DNA from: Streptomyces violaceusniger Tu 4113
GTDB lineage: Bacteria; Actinomycetota; Actinomycetes; Streptomycetales; Streptomycetaceae
Assembly: GCF_000147815.2 (NCBI RefSeq)
Contig: NC_015957.1
Location: 9,300,001-9,364,000 of the forward strand
Reading direction: 5' to 3'
DNA length: 64,000 nucleotides
The first letter of the stretch is position 1, and every line of letters starts with the position of its first letter. The notes under the pieces were generated by a model. It ran no database searches. It saw nothing but the letters and a program-made list of their open reading frames with translations, and was not told where the DNA came from. Of this stretch, positions 40,205-49,088 are shown in pieces. The position numbers and the translations under genes were made by a program.

Positions 40205-41014
40205 ATGGGCCACATGCCGATACCCAGCGCCGTGCCCAGCCGTGCCGAACTGATCGACCACCTCATCCGTACGCGCATCGCGGGCGATGTCGCCACTCCT
40301 CGCGAGAACAACCTCTCCCACTACCGCAAGCTCGCGAACGGCGACCGCCACTACTGGCTCGGCCTGGAGCTGGGCGACCGCTGGACCGATGAGCAGGACG
40401 TGCTGGCGGTCATGGCGGAGCGGTGCGGCGTGGTGGACGACCCGGAGTACCGCTCGGGGCAGGACACGATCGACCCGGAGCTGACGGTCGGCGCGCTGGA
40501 CCGGATGGCCTCGGTGCTGCGGAAGGCGGCGGAGGCGGACGAGCGGGTGCTGTTCGCCACCGGGCATCCGGGCGGGCTGCTGGAGGTCCACCGGGCCACG
40601 GCGGCGGCGCTGCGGGCCGCCGGCTGCGAGATCGTGGAGATCCCGGGCGGGCTGCAGGCGGACGAGGGGTATGTCTTCCAGTTCTGCGATGTGGCGATGC
40701 TGGAGCGGGGCGCCACGCTGTGGCACACCCACTCCCCCGCGCCCATGGCGGCGATCCTCGACGGGCTGGCCCACGAGGGGCGGCCGCTGCCCGATCTGGT
40801 GGTCGCCGATCACGGCTGGGCGGGCTACGCGGGGCAGCGGGGCATCGACTCGGTCGGCTACGCGGACTGCAACGACCCGGCGCTCTTCCTCGGCGAGTCC
40901 GAGGGCACGCTGTCGGTGGTGGTCCCGCTGGACGACCACGTCACCAACCCGAGGTTCTACGACCCGATGACGGCGTACCTGCTGGACGCGGCGGGGCTGT
41001 CGGCCCAGTTCTGA
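40205..41014 (+). CDS. Phosphatase-annotated conserved Streptomyces protein
   Basis: 269 aa from ATG 40205, after GGAGAGG. Recognisable conserved stretches are IAGDVATPRENNLSHYRKLA, RHYWLGLELGDRWTDEQDVL, VLFATGHPGGLLEVH, LWHTHSPAPMAAIL and DLVVADHGWAGYAG, with several His/Asp pairs that could bind metal. Close relatives are labelled phosphatase in Streptomyces genomes as I recall; I cannot assign a fold or substrate from the sequence. It stands alone, downstream of the helicase. Confidence 0.75.
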   Translation: MGHMPIPSAVPSRAELIDHLIRTRIAGDVATPRENNLSHYRKLANGDRHYWLGLELGDRWTDEQDVLAVMAERCGVVDDPEYRSGQDTIDPELTVGALDRMASVLRKAAEADERVLFATGHPGGLLEVHRATAAALRAAGCEIVEIPGGLQADEGYVFQFCDVAMLERGATLWHTHSPAPMAAILDGLAHEGRPLPDLVVADHGWAGYAGQRGIDSVGYADCNDPALFLGESEGTLSVVVPLDDHVTNPRFYDPMTAYLLDAAGLSAQF

Positions 41015-41203
41015 CGGCGCCGGGCCGCCGCGGCAGGCGCCCGGCGGGCCCTGACCGCCCCCGCGCGCGCCCGGCGGGCCCAGGCCGTCCTTACGGACGT
41101 TACGGACGTCTGGTGGGCCCGGGCCGACCCTGCGGGCTTCCGGTGGATCCGGGCCGACCCTGCGGGCTCCGACGAGCCCGGGCGGCCCCGCCGCCCGCCG
41201 CGC

Positions 41204-42097
41204 TCACTTCTTCTTCGCGCGCGGCACCCGCATGACCCCCTCCTGGATCACGGAGACGGCCAGCCGCCCGTCGGCGGTGAAGATACGGCCCTTGGCCAGA
41301 CCGCGTCCGCCGGAGGCGGAGGGGCTCTCCTGGTCGTACAGCAGCCAGTCGTCCACCCGGAACGGCCGGTGGAACCACATGGCGTGATCCAGGCTGGCCC
41401 CGACGATGTCTCCGACCGCCCAGCCGCCGCGCCCATGGGCGAGCAGGATGGAGTCCAGCAGCGTCATATCGGACACATAGGTCGCCAGGCAGACGTGGAG
41501 CAGGGGGTGGTCGGCGACGCCGTCCAGTTTGCCGTTGGTCCGGAACCAAACCTGCGACTTGGGCTCGCGCGGCCGTCCGACGCTGCCGAAGGGCGGCTCG
41601 TCCACGTACCGCAGATCGATCGAGGCCCGCGCCTGGAGCATCCGCTCGGTCACCCCGGGGCCGAAGAGGTGCTCATAGCGGGGCAGCAGCTCATCGGCGG
41701 TGGGCAGGGTCAGCGGGTCCGGTACGTCCGGCATCGGCTCCTGGTGCTCCAGGCCGTCCTCGTAGAGCTGGAAGGAGGCCGAGAGATGGAAGATCGGCTG
41801 CCCGTGCTGTACGGCGACCACCCGGCGGGTGGTGAAGGAGTGGCCGTCCCGGATCCGGTCGACGGTGTAGACGATGGGCGCCCCGGGGTCGCCGGGCCGC
41901 AGGAAGTACGCGTGCAGCGAATGCGCCGAGCGGTCCTCGGGAACGGTGCGGCCCGCCGCGACCAGGGCCTGGGCGGCGACCTGACCGCCGAAGACCCGCG
42001 GTACGAGGGGGGCGGCGTCGCTGGTGCCACGGAAGATGTCCTCCTCGATCTGCTCGAGATCGAGCAGATCGAGAAGGCTCTGAAGTGCGTCATTCAT
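41204..42097 (-). CDS. tesB: Acyl-CoA thioesterase II
   Basis: 297 aa. Double hot-dog fold: RVFGGQVAAQALVAAGRTVP, HSLHAYFLRPGDPGAPIVYT, and the second half SDMTLLDSILLAHGR, ASLDHAMWFHRPFRVDDWLLY. These match TesB; Asp in SLDHAMWFH and Thr/Gln of the QE-type site are in place. Hydrolyses acyl-CoA esters in the cytosol. It follows the acyl-CoA dehydrogenase gene after 59 bp on the same strand and fits a fatty-acid turnover unit. Confidence 0.92.
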   Translation of the reverse strand: MNDALQSLLDLLDLEQIEEDIFRGTSDAAPLVPRVFGGQVAAQALVAAGRTVPEDRSAHSLHAYFLRPGDPGAPIVYTVDRIRDGHSFTTRRVVAVQHGQPIFHLSASFQLYEDGLEHQEPMPDVPDPLTLPTADELLPRYEHLFGPGVTERMLQARASIDLRYVDEPPFGSVGRPREPKSQVWFRTNGKLDGVADHPLLHVCLATYVSDMTLLDSILLAHGRGGWAVGDIVGASLDHAMWFHRPFRVDDWLLYDQESPSASGGRGLAKGRIFTADGRLAVSVIQEGVMRVPRAKKK

Positions 42098-42156
42098 GGT
42101 TCAAGCAGTCTTGCAGACCTGGATTGCGGTCCTGTTGCCGCTGCTCATGACGGTCG

Positions 42157-43314
42157 TCACAGCCCCATCGACTTGGCGACCATGGACCGCATGACCTCGC
42201 TGGTGCCGCCGTAGATCCGGTTGACGCGGGTGTCCGCGTACAGCCGGGCTATGGGGTACTCCATCATGTAGCCGTAACCGCCGTGGAGCTGCAGGCACTT
42301 GTCGATGACGACGGCGGCGCGCTCGGTGGTGAAGAGCTTGGCGGAGGCGGCGTCGGCGGCGGTCAGCTCATCGGCGTCATGCGCGTCCAGGGCCCGGTCC
42401 ACGACCGCCTGCATCGCGTCCACCTCGGACTGGCAGTCGGCGAGCACGAACTTGGTGTTCTGGAACGACGCCACCGCCTGGCCGAAGACCGTGCGGTCCC
42501 GGACGTACTCGGTGGCGAACCGGACGGCCGCCGCGGCCTGTGCGTACGCCCCGACGGCGATACCCAGGCGCTCCTGCGGCAGATTGTGGGTGAGGTAGCC
42601 GAACGCCTTGCCCTCCTCGCCCAGCAGGTCCTCCACCGGCACCTTGACGTCGGTGAAGGAGAGCTCGGCGGTGTCGGAGGTCTTCAGGCCGAGCTTCTCC
42701 AGCTTGCGGCCGACGGCGTAGCCCTCGCTCTTGGTGTCGACCACGAGGATGGATATGCCGCTGCGGCGGTCCTCGGGGGTGGCCGGGGCGGTGCGGGCGC
42801 AGACCAGCACCCGGTCGGCCAGGACGCCGCCGGTGATGAAGGTCTTGGCGCCGTTGAGGACGTAGTGGGTGCCGTCCTCGGAGAGCTTGGCGGTGGTCTT
42901 CATGCCCGCCAGGTCGGAGCCGGTGCCGGGCTCGGTCATGGCGATGGCGGTCATCAGGTCGCCGGTGACGAAGGAGGGCAGCCAGCGCCGCTTCTGCTCC
43001 TCGTTGGCGTACTTGAGGAGGTACGGCAGGCACAGCGCGGTGTGGACGCTGCTGCCGCCGAAGCTGACCCCGGCGCGGGCGGTCTCCTCGGTGATGACGG
43101 CGTTGAACTTGAAGCTGGTCTCCCCCGCCCCGCCGTACTCCTCGGGCACCTCGATACCGAAGACACCCAGCTCGCCGAGCTTCTTGTAGAAGTCGCGCGG
43201 GGCCTGGCCGGCCTCCCGCCACTGGTCGTAGTACGGCACGACCTCGGCCGCGATGAAGTCGCGGATGGTCTCCCGGAACGCCTCGTGGTCCTCGTTGAAC
43301 ACCGTGCGGCGCAT
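42157..43314 (-). CDS. Acyl-CoA dehydrogenase
   Basis: 385 aa from ATG 43314, about nine bases after AAGGAGGG. FAD-dependent: TAIAMTEPGTGSDLAGMKTT, GAKTFITGG, RTVFGQAVASFQ and the catalytic-Glu segment LHGGYGYMMEYPIARLYADT. The N-terminus RRTVFNEDHEAFRETIRDFI is typical of long-chain type enzymes. It oxidises acyl-CoA at alpha-beta. A CTAAGC/GCTCAG operator-like sequence lies about 95 bp upstream. Downstream is tesB, upstream the TetR gene, all on this strand. Confidence 0.92.
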   Translation of the reverse strand: MRRTVFNEDHEAFRETIRDFIAAEVVPYYDQWREAGQAPRDFYKKLGELGVFGIEVPEEYGGAGETSFKFNAVITEETARAGVSFGGSSVHTALCLPYLLKYANEEQKRRWLPSFVTGDLMTAIAMTEPGTGSDLAGMKTTAKLSEDGTHYVLNGAKTFITGGVLADRVLVCARTAPATPEDRRSGISILVVDTKSEGYAVGRKLEKLGLKTSDTAELSFTDVKVPVEDLLGEEGKAFGYLTHNLPQERLGIAVGAYAQAAAAVRFATEYVRDRTVFGQAVASFQNTKFVLADCQSEVDAMQAVVDRALDAHDADELTAADAASAKLFTTERAAVVIDKCLQLHGGYGYMMEYPIARLYADTRVNRIYGGTSEVMRSMVAKSMGL

Positions 43315-43407
43315 TGGCGCGGCCCTCCTTACGGCTGAGCCGCCGCCGCTGCGCGGACCGGCCGACCGCCGTCGTGATTCCTCAACTGATAGCTTGGCAA
43401 CACTCAC

Positions 43408-43423
43408 CTAAGCGCTTGCTCAG
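43408..43423 (-). promoter_or_regulatory. TetR-type operator candidate before the acyl-CoA dehydrogenase
   Basis: CTAAGC-GCTT-GCTCAG, a 6-bp inverted repeat with one mismatch. Sites of this form stand in front of acyl-CoA dehydrogenase genes in actinobacteria as far as I remember. Confidence 0.45.
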
Positions 43424-43522
43424 TGAAAGCTACCCGTGAGTCACCAGGGCTGTCCAGCCTCCTTATTCTGCCCGCCCTTCTTCTTCATGAGGCGTGGCTC
43501 GCCTCAAGAGGCCCGGGTCGCT

Positions 43523-44149
43523 TCATGAGGCCCGGTTCGCCCCGCCATCCACACCGTGGGCGCCGCCGAAGGCGCCGAGGGCCAGGCGGTGCAGCAGAGC
43601 GGCGGTGGCCGCGCGCCCCGGGAGGGCGCCGGGGCGGCCGAGGTGGGGCGTGGAGTTGAGCAGCCCGAAGACGGCATGGACACACGCGCGGGCCTCGGCC
43701 TCGGCGAGCCGGGGGTAGACCTCGCGCACCACCTCGACCCACAGCTCCACGTACTGCCGCTGGAGCGAGCGCACCAGCTTGCGGTCGGTGTCCCGGAGCC
43801 GGTCCAGCTCGCGGTCGTGGAGGATGATCAACGGGCGGTCGTCGATGGCGAAGTCGATATGGCCCTCGATCAGCGAGTCCAGCACCTCGGCCGGGGCGAG
43901 CCCGGCCCCCTCCCCCTCGGCGGCGCGCCGCTTGCCGCCCGTCAGCAGCCGGCCGCTGATGCCGACGAGCAGCTCGGCGAGCATCGCCTCCTTGCCGGGG
44001 AAGTGGCGGTAGAGACCGGGACCGCTGATGCCGACCGCGGCGCCTATCTCATCGACGCCGACGCCATGGAAGCCGCGCTCGGCGAAGAGGCGGGCGGCCT
44101 CCTTGAGGATCTGCTCGCGACGGGTCGGGGCGGCTGCTTGCGTGCTCAT
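43523..44149 (-). CDS. TetR-family repressor of the divergent acyl-CoA carboxylase operon
   Basis: 208 aa. HTH at about 10-55: RREQILKEAARLFAERGFHG, then DEIGAAVGISGPGLYRHFPG. The C-terminal ligand domain is of the KstR/FadR-like type. It is divergent from the leucine-catabolism operon and separated by 93 bp that hold a near-perfect inverted pair of 16-bp sites. The ligand is probably an acyl-CoA of the pathway (inference). Confidence 0.9.
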   Translation of the reverse strand: MSTQAAAPTRREQILKEAARLFAERGFHGVGVDEIGAAVGISGPGLYRHFPGKEAMLAELLVGISGRLLTGGKRRAAEGEGAGLAPAEVLDSLIEGHIDFAIDDRPLIILHDRELDRLRDTDRKLVRSLQRQYVELWVEVVREVYPRLAEAEARACVHAVFGLLNSTPHLGRPGALPGRAATAALLHRLALGAFGGAHGVDGGANRAS

Positions 44150-44171
44150 GAAATCGATTCTAGACAGCCGG

Positions 44172-44216
44172 GTTAGTGGTCGTTAACCTGGTGGTAACTA
44201 GTTAACGTTCACTAAC
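44172..44216. promoter_or_regulatory. Paired operator for the TetR regulator
   Basis: GTTAGTGGTCGTTAAC at 44172-44187 and GTTAACGTTCACTAAC at 44201-44216 are inverted copies matching at 14 of 16 positions. They fill most of the divergent spacer and are AT-rich for this genome. One dimer per 16-mer, or one pair of dimers, is a likely occupancy. Confidence 0.65.
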
Positions 44217-44242
44217 GGTACCGAGCGAGGGGGCTCGCAGCC

Positions 44243-45895
44243 ATGGAGCAGGCACCGGCGCTGCACAGCGGCGCCGACCCGGCGTCCGACGCCTGGAAGG
44301 CCAATGAGGCAGCGCACCGCGAGCTGGCCGCGCGGCTGCGCGAGAAGCTGGCCGTGGCGCGGCTGGGCGGCGGGGAGAGGGCGCGGGCGCGGCACACCGC
44401 GCGCGGCAAGCTGCTGCCGCGCGACCGGGTGGACACACTGCTGGATCCGGGCTCCCCGTTCCTGGAGCTGGCCCCGCTCGCCGCCGAGGGGATGTACGAG
44501 GGCCAGGCCCCGGCGGCGGGGGTGATCGCCGGGATCGGCCGGGTGGCCGGCCGTGAGGTGGTCGTGGTCGCCAATGACGCCACCGTCAAGGGCGGCACGT
44601 ACTACCCGATGACGGTGAAGAAGCATCTGCGCGCCCAGGAGGTCGCGCTGGAGAACCACCTGCCGTGCGTCTATCTGGTCGACTCCGGCGGCGCCTTCCT
44701 CCCCATGCAGGACGAGGTCTTCCCGGACCGCGACCACTTCGGGCGGATCTTCTACAACCAGGCGCGGCTGTCCGGCTCCGGGATTCCGCAGGTCGCGGCA
44801 GTGATGGGGTCCTGCACGGCGGGCGGGGCGTATGTCCCGGCGATGAGCGACGAGGCCGTGATCGTGCGCGGGCAGGGCACGATCTTCCTGGGCGGGCCGC
44901 CGCTGGTGAAGGCGGCCACCGGGGAGGTCGTCTCGGCAGAGGAGCTGGGCGGCGGCGAGGTCCACTCCCGGGTCTCGGGCGTGACCGACCATCTGGCGGA
45001 GGACGACGCCCACGCGCTGCGGATCGTCCGCTCCATCGTCGCCACCCTGCCGCCGTCCGCGATGCGGCAGGGGTCGCCGCCGTGGGCGCTGGAGCCCTCC
45101 CAGGAGCCCGCGGTCGACCCGGCGGGGCTCTACGGGGCGGTTCCGGTCGACTCGCGCACGCCGTACGACGTGCGGGAGGTCATCGCGCGGCTGGTGGACG
45201 GCTCGCGGTTCGCCGAGTTCAAGGCCGAGTTCGGCACCACGCTGGTCACGGGCTTCGCGCGGATCATGGGCCACCCGGTGGGCATCGTCGCCAACAACGG
45301 CATCCTGTTCTCCGAATCGGCCCAGAAGGGCGCCCATTTCATCGAGCTGTGCGACCAGCGCGGCATCCCCCTGGTCTTCCTGCAGAACATCTCGGGATTC
45401 ATGGTGGGCCGCAGCTATGAGGCGGGCGGCATCGCCAAGCACGGCGCCAAGATGGTCACCGCGGTGGCCTGCACCCGCGTCCCCAAGCTGACGGTCGTGA
45501 TCGGCGGTTCCTACGGCGCGGGCAACTACTCGATGTGCGGCCGCGCCTATTCGCCGCGCTTCCTGTGGATGTGGCCCAACGCCAAGATCTCGGTGATGGG
45601 CGGTGAGCAGGCCGCCTCCGTGCTCGCCACCGTCAAGCGCGACCAGATGGAGGCACGCGGGGAGGAGTGGAGCGCCGAGGAGGAGGAGATGTTCCGGGCC
45701 CCGGTCCGCGAGCAGTACGAGGCGCAGGGAAACGCGTATTACGCCACCGCCCGGCTGTGGGACGACGGTGTGATCGACCCCCTGGAGACCCGCACGGTCC
45801 TCGGCCTCGCCCTTACGGCCTGCGCCAACGCACCGCTGCCCGGCCGTACGGCCACCGAGCCCGCGGCGCCCGGCTACGGCGTCTTCCGGATGTGA
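44243..45895 (+). CDS. Acyl-CoA carboxyltransferase, methylcrotonyl-CoA carboxylase beta type
   Basis: 550 aa. Two crotonase-fold halves: [73 protein letters not shown] and the C-terminal [37 protein letters not shown]. The [15 protein letters not shown] segment is typical of methylcrotonyl-CoA rather than propionyl-CoA enzymes. With the next gene it forms the biotin-dependent carboxylase of leucine breakdown. First gene of a four-gene operon whose members are nearly touching. Confidence 0.92.
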   Translation: MEQAPALHSGADPASDAWKANEAAHRELAARLREKLAVARLGGGERARARHTARGKLLPRDRVDTLLDPGSPFLELAPLAAEGMYEGQAPAAGVIAGIGRVAGREVVVVANDATVKGGTYYPMTVKKHLRAQEVALENHLPCVYLVDSGGAFLPMQDEVFPDRDHFGRIFYNQARLSGSGIPQVAAVMGSCTAGGAYVPAMSDEAVIVRGQGTIFLGGPPLVKAATGEVVSAEELGGGEVHSRVSGVTDHLAEDDAHALRIVRSIVATLPPSAMRQGSPPWALEPSQEPAVDPAGLYGAVPVDSRTPYDVREVIARLVDGSRFAEFKAEFGTTLVTGFARIMGHPVGIVANNGILFSESAQKGAHFIELCDQRGIPLVFLQNISGFMVGRSYEAGGIAKHGAKMVTAVACTRVPKLTVVIGGSYGAGNYSMCGRAYSPRFLWMWPNAKISVMGGEQAASVLATVKRDQMEARGEEWSAEEEEMFRAPVREQYEAQGNAYYATARLWDDGVIDPLETRTVLGLALTACANAPLPGRTATEPAAPGYGVFRM

Positions 45896-45909
45896 GGGGG
45901 ATGCACCAG

Positions 45910-48153
45910 ATGAGCCCGATGAGCCCAGTGAGCTCAACAAGTGGTCAGCGTGCGGCGAGCCCGTCGCCCGCGATGTTCGACACCGTGCTGGTGGCCAACC
46001 GCGGTGAGATCGCCGTGCGCGTCCTCCGCACCCTGCGGCGGCTGGGCGTGCGCTCGGTCGCCGTCTACAGCGACGCGGACGCGGACGCCCGCCATGTGCG
46101 CGAGGCGGATACGGCGGTGCGGATCGGCCCCGCCCCCGCCGCGGAGAGCTATCTGTCCATCGAGCGGCTGCTGGACGCCGCGGCCCGCACCGGCGCCCAG
46201 GCCGTCCACCCCGGCTACGGCTTCCTCGCGGAGAACGGGGCGTTCGCCCGCGCCTGCGCCGACGCGGGCCTCGCCTTCATCGGGCCGCCCGCCGGGGCCA
46301 TCGAGCTGATGGGCGACAAGATCCGCGCCAAGGAGACCGTGCACACGGCCGGAGTGCCGGTGGTGCCGGGCTCCTCGGGCAGCGGGCTGACGGACGATCA
46401 GCTCACCGCCGCCGCCCGGGAGATCGGCATGCCCGTGCTGCTGAAGCCCTCGGCGGGCGGCGGCGGCAAGGGCATGCGGCTGGTCCGCGACGAGGCGCTG
46501 CTGGCCGACGAGATCGCGGCCGCCCGGCGCGAGGCGCGCGGGGCGTTCGGCGATGACACGCTGCTGGTGGAGCGCTGGATCGACCGGCCCCGGCATATCG
46601 AGATCCAGGTGCTGGCGGACGGCCAGGGGCACGCCGTGCACCTCGGGGAGCGCGAGTGCTCGCTGCAGCGCCGCCATCAGAAGATCATCGAAGAGGCGCC
46701 CAGCCCACTGCTGGACGAGGCCACCCGGGCGCGGATGGGCGAGGCCGCGGTGGCCGCGGCGCGGTCGTGCGGCTATGTGGGCGCGGGCACGGTCGAGTTC
46801 ATCGTGCCGGGCGACGATCCGTCCGCGTACTGCTTCATGGAGATGAACACCCGGCTCCAGGTGGAGCATCCGGTCACCGAGCTGACGGTGTCGGTCGGCG
46901 GGCAGGCCGGTCTGGACCTGGTGGAGTGGCAGTTGCGCGTCGCCGCGGGCGAGCCGCTGCCGTTCAAGCAGGACGAGATCGGCTTCAGCGGCCATGCGGT
47001 GGAGGCCCGTATCTGCGCCGAGACCGCCCGCGCGGCGGCCGACGGCCGGGTGGACTTCCTTCCCTCGGCCGGCACCGTGCTGGCGCTGGACGAGCCGGCG
47101 GGCGAGGGGGTGCGGGTCGACTCCGGGCTCAGCACGGGAACCGAGGTCGGCACGGTCTACGACCCGATGCTCGCCAAGGTCATCGCCCACGGCCCCGACC
47201 GCCCCACCGCCCTGCGCCGGCTGCGCGCCGCCCTCGGCTCCCTGACCGTCCTCGGCGTGGACACCAACACCGGCTTTCTGCGCCGGCTGGCCGCCCACCC
47301 CTCGGTCGCCTCGGGCGAGCTCGACACGGGCCTGGTCGAGCGCGCGGCGGCCTCGCTGATCCCGCCGGCCATACCGGAGGAGATCTACGCGGCGGCGGCC
47401 TTGCTGCGTCAGGCGGCGCTGGAGCCCGCCGGGGCCCCCGGTGACGGCTCCGCCGCCGGACCGCGAGTCGGCGGCCCAGCGGCCGCCGCGGGGCCGGGCC
47501 CCGACGCCCCGCCGTCCGGCCGCGCCGCCGGAGGCTGGGTCGACCCGTTCTCCGTCCCCACCGGCTGGCGGCTCGGCGGCGCACCCGCCTGGACGGTCCA
47601 CCGGCTGCGCGTGGCGGGCCACCCCCCGGTGACGGTCCGTGTGCGCGGCCGCGCACACGACGCGGAGGTGCGCATCGAGCAGCCCGACGACACCGCCGCC
47701 CCCGTCCCCGGTACCGACGCGGGCGAGGGCACGCGGGCGCGGCTCATCGCCCTCGACGAGGGCACCGTGCTGCTGGACCTCGGCGGGGTCACCCACCGCT
47801 TCCGCCATGCCGCGCACGGCGCGAGCCACTGGCTGGGGCGGGACGGGGACACCTGGCGCGTGGTCGGACACGACCCCGTGGAGGAGGCGCTGCGCGGAGG
47901 CGCCGCCACCGCCCACGCCGGGGAGCTGACCGCGCCCATGCCCGGCACCGTCACCGTCGTGAAGGCGGCCGTCGGCGACGAGGTCACCGCGGGTCAGGGC
48001 CTGCTGGTGGTCGAGGCGATGAAGATGGAGCACCTCATCTCCGCCCCGCACGACGGCACCGTCACCGAGCTCGATGTGACCCCCGGCAGCACGGTCGCCA
48101 TGGACCAGCTACTGGCCGTCGTCACCCCGCACGAGAGCGAGGAGCGTGAGTGA
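45910..48153 (+). CDS. Biotin carboxylase / BCCP subunit (methylcrotonyl-CoA carboxylase alpha type)
   Basis: 747 aa from ATG 45910, nine bases after GAGGGGG; ATG 45901 and 45973-region ATG are possible. Biotin carboxylase about 22-470 (FDTVLVANRGEIAVRVLRTL, KPSAGGGGKGM, MEMNTRLQVEHPVTE), an Ala/Gly/Pro-rich stretch about 500-545, a BT-like domain, and BCCP with the biotinyl Lys at about 705 in VVEAMKMEH. It loads CO2 on biotin for the carboxyltransferase encoded upstream. Its stop shares one base with the next start. Confidence 0.93.
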   Translation: MSPMSPVSSTSGQRAASPSPAMFDTVLVANRGEIAVRVLRTLRRLGVRSVAVYSDADADARHVREADTAVRIGPAPAAESYLSIERLLDAAARTGAQAVHPGYGFLAENGAFARACADAGLAFIGPPAGAIELMGDKIRAKETVHTAGVPVVPGSSGSGLTDDQLTAAAREIGMPVLLKPSAGGGGKGMRLVRDEALLADEIAAARREARGAFGDDTLLVERWIDRPRHIEIQVLADGQGHAVHLGERECSLQRRHQKIIEEAPSPLLDEATRARMGEAAVAAARSCGYVGAGTVEFIVPGDDPSAYCFMEMNTRLQVEHPVTELTVSVGGQAGLDLVEWQLRVAAGEPLPFKQDEIGFSGHAVEARICAETARAAADGRVDFLPSAGTVLALDEPAGEGVRVDSGLSTGTEVGTVYDPMLAKVIAHGPDRPTALRRLRAALGSLTVLGVDTNTGFLRRLAAHPSVASGELDTGLVERAAASLIPPAIPEEIYAAAALLRQAALEPAGAPGDGSAAGPRVGGPAAAAGPGPDAPPSGRAAGGWVDPFSVPTGWRLGGAPAWTVHRLRVAGHPPVTVRVRGRAHDAEVRIEQPDDTAAPVPGTDAGEGTRARLIALDEGTVLLDLGGVTHRFRHAAHGASHWLGRDGDTWRVVGHDPVEEALRGGAATAHAGELTAPMPGTVTVVKAAVGDEVTAGQGLLVVEAMKMEHLISAPHDGTVTELDVTPGSTVAMDQLLAVVTPHESEERE

Positions 48154-49085
48154 TGACCCTCCCCATGACCGTCCCGGCCCCCGGGCTGCCCACCCGGATC
48201 CTGATCCATGAGGTGGGCCCGCGGGACGGGCTGCAGAACGAGAAGGCGCTGGTCCCGGTGGCCATCAAGGCCGAGTTCATCCGGCGGCTCGCCGAGGCCG
48301 GTCTCACCACCATCGAGGCCACCAGCTTCGTCCATCCGAAGTGGGTGCCCCAACTGGCCGACGCCGAGGAGCTGATGCCGCTGATCGACGACGTGGCCGC
48401 CCGGCTCCCCGTGCTCGTGCCCAATGAGCGCGGTCTCGACCGCGCCCTCGCGCTGGGCGCGCGCGACATCGCCGTCTTCGCCAGCGCCACGGAGTCCTTC
48501 GCCAAGGCCAATCTCAACCGTACGGTGGACGGCGCGCTGGAGATGTTCGAGCCGGTCGTCGCGAAGGCCAGGGACGCGGGCGTGGCCGTGCGCGGCTATC
48601 TGTCGATGTGCTTCGGCGACCCGTGGGAGGGGCAGGTCCCGATCTCCCAGACCGTCTCGGTCAGCCGCCGCCTGCTGGACATGGGATGCGACGAGCTGAG
48701 CCTCGGCGACACCATCGGCGTGGCCACCCCCGGCCATGTGCGGGAGCTGCTGGCCACGCTCACCGAGGCGGGCGTCACGAACGACCGGCTGGCCGTGCAC
48801 TTCCACGACACCTACGGCCAGGCACTCGCCAACACCCTCGCCGCGCTCCAGCACGGCGTGACCACCGTCGACGCCTCCGCCGGTGGCCTCGGCGGCTGTC
48901 CGTACGCCAAGAGCGCCACCGGCAATCTCGCCACCGAAGACCTCGTGTGGATGCTCGACGGCCTCGGCATAGAGACCGGGGTCGACATCGGCCGTCTCAC
49001 CGCCACCAGCGTGTGGATGGCCCGGCATCTGGGCCGGCCCAGCCCGTCCCGCACCGTTCGCGCCCTCTCCCAGAAGGAGACCTGA
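48153..49085 (+). CDS. Hydroxymethylglutaryl-CoA lyase
   Basis: 310 aa from ATG 48153, which overlaps the preceding stop (TGATG), with GAGGAG upstream. TIM-barrel lyase: EVGPRDGLQNE, SFVHPKWVPQLADAEEL, metal site HFHDTYGQALAN and the flexible-loop catalytic Cys in GLGGCPYAKSATGN. Cleaves HMG-CoA to acetyl-CoA and acetoacetate, the last step of leucine degradation. Four bases separate it from acdH. Confidence 0.94.
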   Translation: MTLPMTVPAPGLPTRILIHEVGPRDGLQNEKALVPVAIKAEFIRRLAEAGLTTIEATSFVHPKWVPQLADAEELMPLIDDVAARLPVLVPNERGLDRALALGARDIAVFASATESFAKANLNRTVDGALEMFEPVVAKARDAGVAVRGYLSMCFGDPWEGQVPISQTVSVSRRLLDMGCDELSLGDTIGVATPGHVRELLATLTEAGVTNDRLAVHFHDTYGQALANTLAALQHGVTTVDASAGGLGGCPYAKSATGNLATEDLVWMLDGLGIETGVDIGRLTATSVWMARHLGRPSPSRTVRALSQKET

Positions 49086-49088
49086 GCC

